8,668 nt of DNA. Source: Burkholderiaceae bacterium. Lineage in GTDB: Bacteria; Pseudomonadota; Gammaproteobacteria; Burkholderiales; Burkholderiaceae. The position numbers and the translations under genes were made by a program. The notes beneath the pieces are model-generated. The model saw only the letters and a program-made list of their open reading frames with translations. It was not told the origin of the DNA and ran no database searches. The stretch is from contig JAKONS010000167.1 of the NCBI GenBank assembly GCA_022701845.1, positions 1 to 8,668 of the forward strand, given 5' to 3'. The first letter of the stretch is position 1. The number at the start of each line of letters is the position of its first letter. Positions 1 through 5,532 of this stretch are shown here, in pieces.

Positions 1-1282
1 CCAGCAGGATCGCGTAGATGCCGCGCGACAGCGCCGGGTTGTTGCGCGCGGCGTCGCGCTCCTCGGGCGTGAGGGGCGCCGGCCGGGGCGGCAGCACGAT
101 CGGCCGGCCGAGTTCCTCCATCGCCAGTTGTTCATAGAAGCCGCGCGGGCTGGCGATGCCTTCGAGCAGCAGCTGCGATTCGGCCCGCTGCGCCTCCGAC
201 GGCCGCCCGGCCACCAGGGCGCGGGCGCGCCAGTAGGTCCAGGCCGGATCGCCGCGGGTGGCTTCGTCCATCGCGCCGGTGGCGGCGGCGACATCGCGCC
301 AGCGGCCGGCGCGCAGGGCCGCGCGTACCTTCCAGGCCAGCATGTCGCTGGTGAGGTCGCCGTCGCGGGTGACGCGCCCGAAATAGTCGGCGGCCTGCGG
401 CGACAGCTTGCCGGCGGCCTGGCGGCCGATGGCGCCCCAGAGGTAATTGCGCTCCTCGGCCGAGATCTGCACGCTCCATTTGCTGTCGAGCTGCAGGGCG
501 GCCGCGTCGGCGTCGGTCTGCGCCATCTTCAGCAGGGCCAGGGTGACCAGTTCCTTGCGCACCTTCGAATTGGCGATGGCCCTAGCCGCCAGATAGCGCG
601 CCGGGTTGTCGTTGAGCTCGATCACCTGCTGCGACGCGTCGGGCGCGACGATCTCGACCGCGCTGCGCGCCACCCGCACCCGGTTGCCCTCGATCGCCAG
701 CCGGGCCTTGCGCCATACCGCGGGCGCCTCGATGCGGCCGGCGGTGAACAGCGCTCCGGCGGCGCTGGCGCAGCCGTCGTCGGCCTCGCGCTGGGCATAC
801 CAGTTGCGCAGCACCTCGGCGCCGGGGTCGGTGGCGGTGCGGCCGGGAAAGCTGCGGCCCATCTGTTCGACCAGCACCGCGTAGCAGCGCACCTCGCGGT
901 CGTCGTTCATGCGGAAGGCCGGATAGGCGTCGGCGAAACGCTGCCAGTCGCGCCGCTGGCCCAGCAGCAGCAGCCAGTCGTTGCGCAGCCGGTCTTCCTG
1001 GTAGCTGCCGGCCCAGCGGGCGAAGAAGGCCTCGACCTCGGCCGGTTGCGCATCGGGCAGGCGGGCCTTGAGTTCCCAATACGCGCCCCAGGGCTCCAGG
1101 GCATGGCCGCGCAGCAGCGGCAGCATGGTCGCGAGGCGGGTCTTGTCGCCGCGCCGGAAGGCCTGCGACATGTCGACCACGACGTCGTCGCCGTTGCGCG
1201 CCGCCAGCGGCTGCGCCGTGGCGGGCCAGGCCGCCGACAATGCCAGCGTGGCGGATGTCAAAATCTTCCAAGGGAATCTCAT
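1..1282 (-). CDS. slt: Lytic murein transglycosylase (Slt70-like), N-terminal part, cut by window edge
   Basis: About 427 residues are visible and the C-terminal end lies off the left edge. The start MRFPWKILTSATLALSAAW gives a standard Sec signal peptide: basic n-region, hydrophobic core, and ATA-Q as probable cleavage site near residue 23, so the product should be periplasmic. The rest is alpha-helical repeat sequence rich in Trp, Arg and Ala, resembling the superhelical U-domain of soluble lytic transglycosylases. Near residues 380-400 the pattern GFYEQLAMEELGRP is typical of the segment leading to the linker and catalytic domain. Family members cleave the MurNAc-GlcNAc bond of peptidoglycan, forming 1,6-anhydro-MurNAc. 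The catalytic Glu is not in view, so activity is inferred from the family. An in-frame ATG 48 bp upstream (start near 1330) would put the signal peptide inside the protein, so I prefer 1282. No clear ribosome binding site precedes either start. Confidence 0.85.
   Translation of the reverse strand, partial: MRFPWKILTSATLALSAAWPATAQPLAARNGDDVVVDMSQAFRRGDKTRLATMLPLLRGHALEPWGAYWELKARLPDAQPAEVEAFFARWAGSYQEDRLRNDWLLLLGQRRDWQRFADAYPAFRMNDDREVRCYAVLVEQMGRSFPGRTATDPGAEVLRNWYAQREADDGCASAAGALFTAGRIEAPAVWRKARLAIEGNRVRVARSAVEIVAPDASQQVIELNDNPARYLAARAIANSKVRKELVTLALLKMAQTDADAAALQLDSKWSVQISAEERNYLWGAIGRQAAGKLSPQAADYFGRVTRDGDLTSDMLAWKVRAALRAGRWRDVAAATGAMDEATRGDPAWTYWRARALVAGRPSEAQRAESQLLLEGIASPRGFYEQLAMEELGRPIVLPPRPAPLTPEERDAARNNPALSRGIYAILL
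1270..1276 (+). promoter_or_regulatory. Probable ribosome binding site of the cyclo-ligase gene
   Basis: AAGGGAA lies 4 nt before the ATG at 1281 and is purine-rich enough to serve as a Shine-Dalgarno element. It lies within codons 3-5 of the divergent lytic transglycosylase gene on the other strand. It favours the 1281 start over the ATG at 1293, which has only a weak GGAT in front of it. Confidence 0.45.
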
Positions 1283-1865
1283 GGATGGAATTATGGACAA
1301 AGCAGCCGTACGCCGGGCACTCATCGAAGAACGTCTGAACCTCCCCGACCGGCTCCAGCGGGCCGATCTGCTGCAGCGGGTGATGCGCATCTGGCTGGTA
1401 GGGCGGGCCGACGTGGTCATCGGCGCCTACTGGCCGATCAAGGGCGAATTCGACCCCTTGCCCGCGCTGCACCGCTGGAAGGAAGACGGCGAGCTCACCG
1501 GCGAGAGCCAGCGCCGCCGCATCGCCCTGCCGGTGATCAACCGCGAGCACAAGACGCTCACCTTCCACTCCTGGTATCCGGGCTGCCCGATGGAAGAGGA
1601 CGCCTACGGCATTCCGAAGCCGAAGGACACCGAACTGGTGGTGCCCACCCTGCTGTTCGTGCCCTGCGTCGGCTACGGGGCGGGCGGCTATCGGCTGGGC
1701 TACGGCGGCGGTTTCTACGACCGCACGCTGGCCGCCCTGGAGCCGCGGCCGACGACGGTCGGGCTGGGCTTCACCCAGGGCTTCCTGTCGGACTTCGAGC
1801 CGGAGCCCCACGACCTGCCGCTCGACGCGATCCTGAACGACAACGGCGTGGTCTGGCCGCAATAG
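1281..1865 (+). CDS. 5-formyltetrahydrofolate cyclo-ligase
   Basis: A 194-residue protein, the normal length for this family (EC 6.3.3.2; MTHFS, YgfA/Fau in E. coli). It converts 5-formyl-THF to 5,10-methenyl-THF using ATP, returning an inhibitory storage folate to the one-carbon pool in the cytoplasm. Diagnostic segments are visible: GAYWPIKGEFDPLPAL (residues 48-63), the YGIPKPK substrate-region motif (109-115), the nucleotide-binding glycine loop LGYGGGFYDRTL (139-150), and a C-terminal EPHDLPLDAILND (175-187). The start at 1281 is preferred because AAGGGAA (1270-1276) sits at suitable spacing. A second in-frame ATG at 1293 would give MDKAAVRRAL, which also resembles family N-termini, and cannot be excluded. 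The gene is divergent from the lytic transglycosylase and has no co-directional partner close by. Confidence 0.95.
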   Translation: MDGIMDKAAVRRALIEERLNLPDRLQRADLLQRVMRIWLVGRADVVIGAYWPIKGEFDPLPALHRWKEDGELTGESQRRRIALPVINREHKTLTFHSWYPGCPMEEDAYGIPKPKDTELVVPTLLFVPCVGYGAGGYRLGYGGGFYDRTLAALEPRPTTVGLGFTQGFLSDFEPEPHDLPLDAILNDNGVVWPQ

Positions 1866-1878
1866 CCCGACCTGGCTG

Positions 1879-1893
1879 ATCCGGCGTCCGGAT
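1879..1893. repeat. Short inverted repeat after the cyclo-ligase stop
   Basis: ATCCGG-CGT-CCGGAT forms a perfect 6-bp stem with a 3-nt loop, 13 bp after the stop codon. No T-run follows, so it is not a canonical intrinsic terminator, though it could stabilise the mRNA 3' end. Confidence 0.35.
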
Positions 1894-1899
1894 GGCGGC

Positions 1900-1923
1900 G
1901 CCGGCGCTGTTGAAATCGCCGGC
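1900..1923. repeat. GC-rich hairpin downstream of the cyclo-ligase gene
   Basis: GCCGGCG (1900-1906) pairs with CGCCGGC (1917-1923) around a 10-nt loop CTGTTGAAAT. Together with the hairpin just upstream it could act as a 3'-end structure or a Rho-linked stop. The lack of a following T-tract argues against an intrinsic terminator. Confidence 0.35.
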
Positions 1924-2003
1924 CCATGCCGCAAGATGGACACGGGTCCCCACCGCGTAAAGTCAGTATTCACACCCTATCCTGTTGCACCATCCGGGGT
2001 TCG

Positions 2004-2017
2004 CCGCATCGATGCGG
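2004..2017. repeat. 14-bp perfect palindrome upstream of the response regulator
   Basis: CCGCATCGATGCGG is self-complementary with no spacer. It lies about 207 bp upstream of the response-regulator start. It could be a dimeric transcription-factor site, but no matching family consensus is recognised. LytTR proteins usually bind direct repeats rather than perfect palindromes, so autoregulation through this site is not supported. Confidence 0.3.
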
Positions 2018-2213
2018 ATCGGCCAAATGGAACGGTCGGCCCGCTCATGGTCATCAGCCAGTTCCTACAAATCGGCTTCGATCGATGGATGCACAACTAC
2101 CTGACGGCTTCGGAACCACCGAGGCCCGACTCGCCAAGAATCGAGGTTTTCGATGCATAGGTGTTACCCCCGGCCCGACGCGCTTCGCGTTCGCGCCCAC
2201 ACGGTGACCGCGC

Positions 2214-2217
2214 GGAG
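2214..2217 (+). promoter_or_regulatory. Ribosome binding site deciding the response-regulator start
   Basis: GGAG lies 6 nt before the ATG at 2224. It decides between this start and an in-frame GTG at 2161, which would add 21 residues of Arg/Pro-rich sequence before the beta-1 strand of the receiver domain. Confidence 0.65.
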
Positions 2218-2223
2218 CCTGGT

Positions 2224-2937
2224 ATGAAAGTCGTCGTTGCGGAAGACGATCCGGCGCAGCAGGCGCATGTGGTGGAGTTGATCCACGAATTGCGTCCCGC
2301 ATGGCAGGTGGTGGCCCGTGTCGACAGCGTGGCCCAGGTGGTGCACGCGGTGGCGCTGCACAAGCCCGAACTGCTGCTGCTCGACATCCACATCAAGGAC
2401 AGCGACGAGCCCTCCTGGCTGGGCGCGCTGTCGGAGAGCGTGTCGGTGATCTTCACCACCGGCGACCCCAGCTTCGCGGTGAACGCCTTCGACGTGGCGG
2501 CGGTCGATTACGTGATGAAGCCGCTCACCCGCGAACGCCTGGCGCGTTCCTTCGACCGGTTGTTCAAGCGCACCGCCGACACCGGCCGCGCCGCCGCCCG
2601 GCATCCGGTCCTGCCGCTGGCCACCATCACCGCGGCGCGGGGCACCGACATGGTGGTCTACCAGACCTCGGAGATCTACTACTTCCAGGCCGACAACAAG
2701 TACACCCGGGTGGTGATGGCCGACCAGGAAGGGCTGGTGCGCACGCCGATCGCCGAATTCGAGCAGCTGCTCGACAACAGCTTCTTCAAGCGCATCCACC
2801 GCTCGACCCTGCTCAACTTCCGTTTCGTGGAGCGGGTGCGGCGCGACGACATGGGGCGGCTGCGGGTGAAGCTCTACGGCATGCCGGAAGAGCTCACCGT
2901 GAGCAAGCCCTACGAACTGCAGTTCAGGGTGATGTAG
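2224..2937 (+). CDS. LytTR-family response regulator (receiver + LytTR DNA-binding domain)
   Basis: A 237-residue cytoplasmic transcription factor of the LytR/AlgR type. The receiver domain (residues 1-115) has the acidic cluster E7-D8-D9, phospho-acceptor D54 in LLLLDIH, conserved T78/T79 in VIFTTGD, and K99 in DYVMKP, so it should be phosphorylatable. After a linker (116-133), residues 134-237 form a LytTR domain with the hallmark [19 protein letters not shown]. LytTR domains bind DNA through beta-strand loops and typically control exoproduct, virulence, competence or metabolite-uptake genes; nothing here indicates the target. No sensor kinase lies within the window, so the partner is unknown. 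The gene stands alone behind a 358-bp gap, and its 3' end overlaps that of the convergent cca gene by 14 bp. The family call is strong; the target and signal are unknown. Confidence 0.93.
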   Translation: MKVVVAEDDPAQQAHVVELIHELRPAWQVVARVDSVAQVVHAVALHKPELLLLDIHIKDSDEPSWLGALSESVSVIFTTGDPSFAVNAFDVAAVDYVMKPLTRERLARSFDRLFKRTADTGRAAARHPVLPLATITAARGTDMVVYQTSEIYYFQADNKYTRVVMADQEGLVRTPIAEFEQLLDNSFFKRIHRSTLLNFRFVERVRRDDMGRLRVKLYGMPEELTVSKPYELQFRVM

Positions 2938-4168
2938 CCAGGGCGGCGGCCACCGCCGCCTCGCGTGCCCGCGCCACCGCCACGCCGATCTTCGGGCCGC
3001 GCGCGCCGGCCGCCGCCGCCGCTGCCGCCACCGGTGCGGTGTCCAGCGCCAGCGCCGCCGCCTGCGCCCGCAGCAGTCGCGGCCGCTGCGGATAGGCCGA
3101 CTCGTCGAAACCCAGCCGCCCGCGTGCATCGCATTCGCAGGCCAGCAGCACGTCGGCGAAGCGCTCGGGCCGGCGCAGCGCGTCGCAGCGCTCCAGCAGG
3201 CGCAGCACCGCGGCGGCGTCGAGGGTGTCGCTGCGGTGGATGTTGCCGTGCTCGCGCGCCACCACGTCGGCGGTGGCGCGGCAGGCCAGCGGCACCCGCA
3301 GACGGTCGGACAGCGGCGCCAGCAGCCGGGCGCTGCGGCCCTCGTGGCCGAGGTGGCGCGGCAGCATGTCGGCCGGCGTGGTGCCCTTGCCCAGGTCGTG
3401 GGTGAGGCAGGCGAAACGCGCTTCCAGCGACGCCTGCAGCCGGGCCGACATGTCGAGCACCATGCCCAGGTGCACGCCGGTGTCGACCTCCGGGTGGTAT
3501 TCGGCGCGCTGCGGCACGCCCCACAGCCGGTCGACCTCGGGCAGCAGCCGCGCCAGCGCGCCGCAGTCGCGCAGCACCTCCAGCATGCGCGAGGGCCGGG
3601 CCTCCATCAGGCCGCGGCTGATCTCCTGCCACACCCGCTCCGGCACCAGGGCATCGACCTCGCCGTCGGCCACCATGCCGCGCATCAATTCGAGGGTTTC
3701 CGGCGCCACCGAGAAATCGGTGAAGCGCGCGGCGAAACGCGCCAGCCGCAGGATGCGCACCGGGTCTTCGCGGAAGGCGTCGGTGACATGGCGCAGCACC
3801 CGCGCCTGCAGATCGCGCCGGCCGCCGAACGGGTCGACCAGGCCGGCCTCGCCGGTCGCGTCCTCGGGCTGGGCGATGGCGTTGATGGTCAGGTCGCGCC
3901 GCGCCAGGTCTTCCTCCAGCGTGACCTCGGGCGAGGCGTGGAAGGCGAAGCCGTGATAGCCGGGCGCGGTCTTGCGCTCGGTGCGCGCCAGCGCGTATTC
4001 CTCGCGGGTCGACGGATGCAGGAAGACCGGGAAATCCTTGCCGACCGGCAGGAAGCCGCGCTGCTGCAGCGCCTCGGGCGTGGCGCCCACGACCACCCAG
4101 TCGGTGTCCTGGACCGGAAGGCCGAGCAATGCGTCGCGGATCGCGCCGCCGACTTTGTAGATGTGCAT
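2924..4168 (-). CDS. cca: Multifunctional CCA-adding tRNA nucleotidyltransferase with HD domain
   Basis: A 414-residue protein, close to the length of the E. coli enzyme. It adds or repairs the 3'-terminal CCA of tRNAs from CTP and ATP. The class II nucleotidyltransferase head shows VGGAIRD (residues 6-12) and the metal-binding pair D21/D23 in QDTDWVVVG. The [10 protein letters not shown] motif is at 90-99, DPFGGRRDL at 112-120, and [17 protein letters not shown] at 132-148. A C-terminal HD domain follows, with H257-D258 in [12 protein letters not shown]; in the E. coli-type enzyme this carries 2',3'-cyclic phosphodiesterase and phosphatase activity. The start [12 protein letters not shown] matches the family's usual N-terminus, although no good ribosome binding site precedes it. 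It lies 88 bp after the dipeptidase gene on the same strand, so co-transcription is likely. A seven-alanine run (381-387) sits in the C-terminal tail. Confidence 0.96.
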   Translation of the reverse strand: MHIYKVGGAIRDALLGLPVQDTDWVVVGATPEALQQRGFLPVGKDFPVFLHPSTREEYALARTERKTAPGYHGFAFHASPEVTLEEDLARRDLTINAIAQPEDATGEAGLVDPFGGRRDLQARVLRHVTDAFREDPVRILRLARFAARFTDFSVAPETLELMRGMVADGEVDALVPERVWQEISRGLMEARPSRMLEVLRDCGALARLLPEVDRLWGVPQRAEYHPEVDTGVHLGMVLDMSARLQASLEARFACLTHDLGKGTTPADMLPRHLGHEGRSARLLAPLSDRLRVPLACRATADVVAREHGNIHRSDTLDAAAVLRLLERCDALRRPERFADVLLACECDARGRLGFDESAYPQRPRLLRAQAAALALDTAPVAAAAAAAGARGPKIGVAVARAREAAVAAALATSP

Positions 4169-4228
4169 GGCGCCGAGTTTAAGAAGCCGCAAGACCAGCA
4201 AGCCGCCAATGCGAGCAGCCGAGCAGCC

Positions 4229-4254
4229 CGCACGGGCCGGCGGCAGCCGGTGCG
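4229..4254 (-). repeat. Imperfect hairpin between the dipeptidase gene and cca
   Basis: On the minus strand, just after the dipeptidase stop, CGCAC and GTGCG form an outer 5-bp stem. Inside it CGGC-TGCC-GCCG forms a 4-bp stem-loop, with GCCC unpaired on one side. No T-tract follows, so it does not look like an intrinsic terminator. It could modulate read-through into cca or be chance structure in GC-rich DNA. Confidence 0.25.
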
Positions 4255-4256
4255 CG

Positions 4257-5369
4257 TCAGCCGACCGACGCCTCGAACACCCGCAGGTAGTTGCCGCCCA
4301 GCACCTTGCGCGCTTCCGCACGCGACAGCCCGGCCGCCACCAGCAGCCCGGCGAAATCGGGCAGCTGCCGGTAGCTGTCGAACACCGGCGGCGAGATGAA
4401 TCCCAGCATGTCGCTGCCGAGGCCGACATGGTCGATGCCGATCGCGTCGACCAGCCGCTTCACCCCGTCGGCCATCTGCGCCAGCGAGCGGAAAACCCCT
4501 GCGCTCGGCCACACGCCCACCACGCCGCCGGTGCCGGCCACCGCGCGGGCGTGCTCGACGGTGATCTGCCGGCTGCGCGGGCCGGGCAATCGCGCCAGCG
4601 AGGTGTGCGACAGCACCAGCGGCTTCTCGCTCACCTCGGCGGCGCGCCGCACCAGCGCCAGCGGCCCGTGCGCCACGTCGACCACCAGGCCGCGCCGGTT
4701 GCAGCGCCGCACCACCGCGGCGCCGAAATCGGTCAGGCCGCCGGCGACCGGCGCCTCGGTCTGGATGTCGCCCAGCTCGTTCGGGCGGTAGTGCGTCAGC
4801 TGCAAATGGCGCAACCGATGCAGGCTCCAGGCCTCGTCGATCCGGTCGAGGTCGCCTTCGAGGAAGTCGGCGCCCTCGCTGGCGACGATCACCGTCGGGC
4901 CTTCGCGGGTCGCGGCGCGCAGGCCGGCGGCGTCGGTCGCCACCCGCAGCCGTTCCTGCGCGACCAGCGCCGCGGCGCGGGCGAACGCCTGTGTCGACAG
5001 CGCATACAGCTCGCCCGGCGCGGGGGTGCGGTAGGGCTCGATGCGCCTGCCGTCGGCCGCCACCCGGGTGGCGCTGCCATCGGCCACGATGGCCAGGCAC
5101 AGCGCGTGCAGGCCGCCGGCCCGCATCGCGTCGGCCACCGCGACGAAGGGGCGTGCGGCGCCGCGCACCGGATCGTGTCCCAGCGACACCCGGCCGGCAT
5201 GGCTGTGCATGTCGATGGTGGGGCCGTCGGCGGTCCACCAGGCGTCGGCCGGATCCGTGGACGGGACCGCCGGCGGCGCGGCGCATCCGGCCAGGGCGGC
5301 GCCGGCTGCGCCGGCCAGCAGCGTCCGGCGGGAAACGGCGGTGGGGCGGAGGTTTTCGGCAGGCGGCAT
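4257..5369 (-). CDS. M19-family (membrane) dipeptidase, predicted Tat-exported lipoprotein
   Basis: A 370-residue protein. The N-terminus has a twin-arginine motif (S13-R14-R15-T16-L17-L18), a short hydrophobic stretch, and the lipobox L26-A27-G28-C29, suggesting Tat export and lipidation at C29. The mature part has the M19 amidohydrolase-like pattern: first metal site DMHSH (H55, H57), bridging acid E165 in VASEGADF, H234 in VVDVAHGP, H255 in VLSHTSLAR, and D320 in [11 protein letters not shown]. The segment [11 protein letters not shown] (191-201) is also family-typical. M19 enzymes are zinc-dependent dipeptidases acting on L-Xaa-D/L-Xaa or related substrates; the substrate here is unknown. 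The usual HxD of the first site reads HSH. The ATG is supported by GGAG 5 nt upstream. The gene is divergent from uvrA and precedes cca on the same strand. Confidence 0.9.
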   Translation of the reverse strand: MPPAENLRPTAVSRRTLLAGAAGAALAGCAAPPAVPSTDPADAWWTADGPTIDMHSHAGRVSLGHDPVRGAARPFVAVADAMRAGGLHALCLAIVADGSATRVAADGRRIEPYRTPAPGELYALSTQAFARAAALVAQERLRVATDAAGLRAATREGPTVIVASEGADFLEGDLDRIDEAWSLHRLRHLQLTHYRPNELGDIQTEAPVAGGLTDFGAAVVRRCNRRGLVVDVAHGPLALVRRAAEVSEKPLVLSHTSLARLPGPRSRQITVEHARAVAGTGGVVGVWPSAGVFRSLAQMADGVKRLVDAIGIDHVGLGSDMLGFISPPVFDSYRQLPDFAGLLVAAGLSRAEARKVLGGNYLRVFEASVG

Positions 5370-5374
5370 GGGCG

Positions 5375-5378
5375 ACTC
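5375..5378 (-). promoter_or_regulatory. Ribosome binding site of the dipeptidase gene
   Basis: On the minus strand GGAG lies 5 nt before the ATG at 5369. It supports the start that keeps the complete n-region ahead of the twin-arginine motif. Confidence 0.6.
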
Positions 5379-5426
5379 CGGCGCGGTGCGGGCGGTGGAT
5401 TTCGGGGGTTTTCCGGCGGCTTTCCC

Positions 5427-5457
5427 GGCGGGCCCGGATTATCCGGGGGCCCCCGCC
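5427..5457. repeat. Strong inverted repeat in the divergent intergenic region
   Basis: The core CCCGGAT-T-ATCCGGG (5433-5447) is a perfect 7-bp inverted repeat with a 1-nt centre. The outer GGCGGG (5427-5432) can also pair with CCCGCC (5452-5457) if GGCC (5448-5451) is bulged. Its position between two divergent genes fits an operator better than a terminator. With a single central base, cruciform or protein binding is likelier than a simple RNA hairpin. No known consensus is recognised. Confidence 0.4.
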
Positions 5458-5532
5458 GATATACATCCGGTCGCGCCTGCTCACAAAAGCCATACCTAGA
5501 ATCTTTCGCCCCCACCCCCAATTGCAGGCGCT

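Larger units (their letters stand above)
1866..2223. other. 358-bp gene-free gap with inverted repeats
   Basis: No supported gene lies between the cyclo-ligase stop and the response-regulator start. Open frames of 74 and 93 codons exist here (from 1936 and 1926), but their third-position G+C is far below that of the flanking genes and their translations resemble no family I know. The stretch is visibly less GC-rich than its surroundings. It contains two short inverted repeats just after the cyclo-ligase stop, a 14-bp perfect palindrome (2004-2017), and scattered TCGATG-type repeats near 2010, 2083 and 2150. No T-tract terminator and no convincing sigma70 -35/-10 pair was found. The promoter of the regulator gene must lie in this stretch or come from read-through. 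An unrecognised small RNA cannot be ruled out. Confidence 0.5.
5370..5532. promoter_or_regulatory. Divergent promoter region between the dipeptidase gene and uvrA-like gene
   Basis: These 163 bp must carry the start signals for both divergent genes. TAGAAT (5497-5502) matches five of six positions of the sigma70 -10 box on the uvrA side, but no good -35 lies 17 bp upstream. TATACA (5460-5465) is another AT-rich candidate usable in either direction. I looked for the CTGT-N8-ACAG LexA operator and did not find it, so direct SOS control of this uvrA-like gene is not supported. The ribosome binding site before the ATG at 5533 is weak (CAGG, 5525-5528). Confidence 0.4.

Noticed and set aside
128..1879. 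A 583-codon plus-strand open frame antisense to slt.
   Set aside because: It is a GC-rich shadow of the lytic transglycosylase, whose minus-strand frame gives a signal peptide and family-like sequence. Its 3' part runs through the cyclo-ligase gene in the wrong frame.
1936..2160. A possible 74-codon small gene (and a 93-codon frame from 1926) in the gap before the response regulator.
   Set aside because: Third-position G+C is much lower than in neighbouring genes, no clear ribosome binding site precedes it, and the translation matches nothing I recognise. A conserved small protein cannot be fully excluded.
2161..2223. An N-terminal extension of the response regulator from a GTG at 2161.
   Set aside because: The added 21 residues are Arg/Pro-rich and precede a receiver domain that begins normally with [13 protein letters not shown] at 2214-2217 supports the ATG at 2224.
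1866..2223. 6S RNA, which in many proteobacteria lies next to the cyclo-ligase gene.
   Set aside because: I could not recognise the 6S conserved segments or the long closing stem in this gap, and its position downstream of the gene is not the usual one. A covariance-model search would decide.
3008..3028. A GCC/GCG codon run giving seven alanines near the C-terminus of cca, considered as a microsatellite or a frameshift hot spot.
   Set aside because: The frame is intact, total length is close to the E. coli enzyme, and alanine runs are ordinary in DNA this GC-rich.
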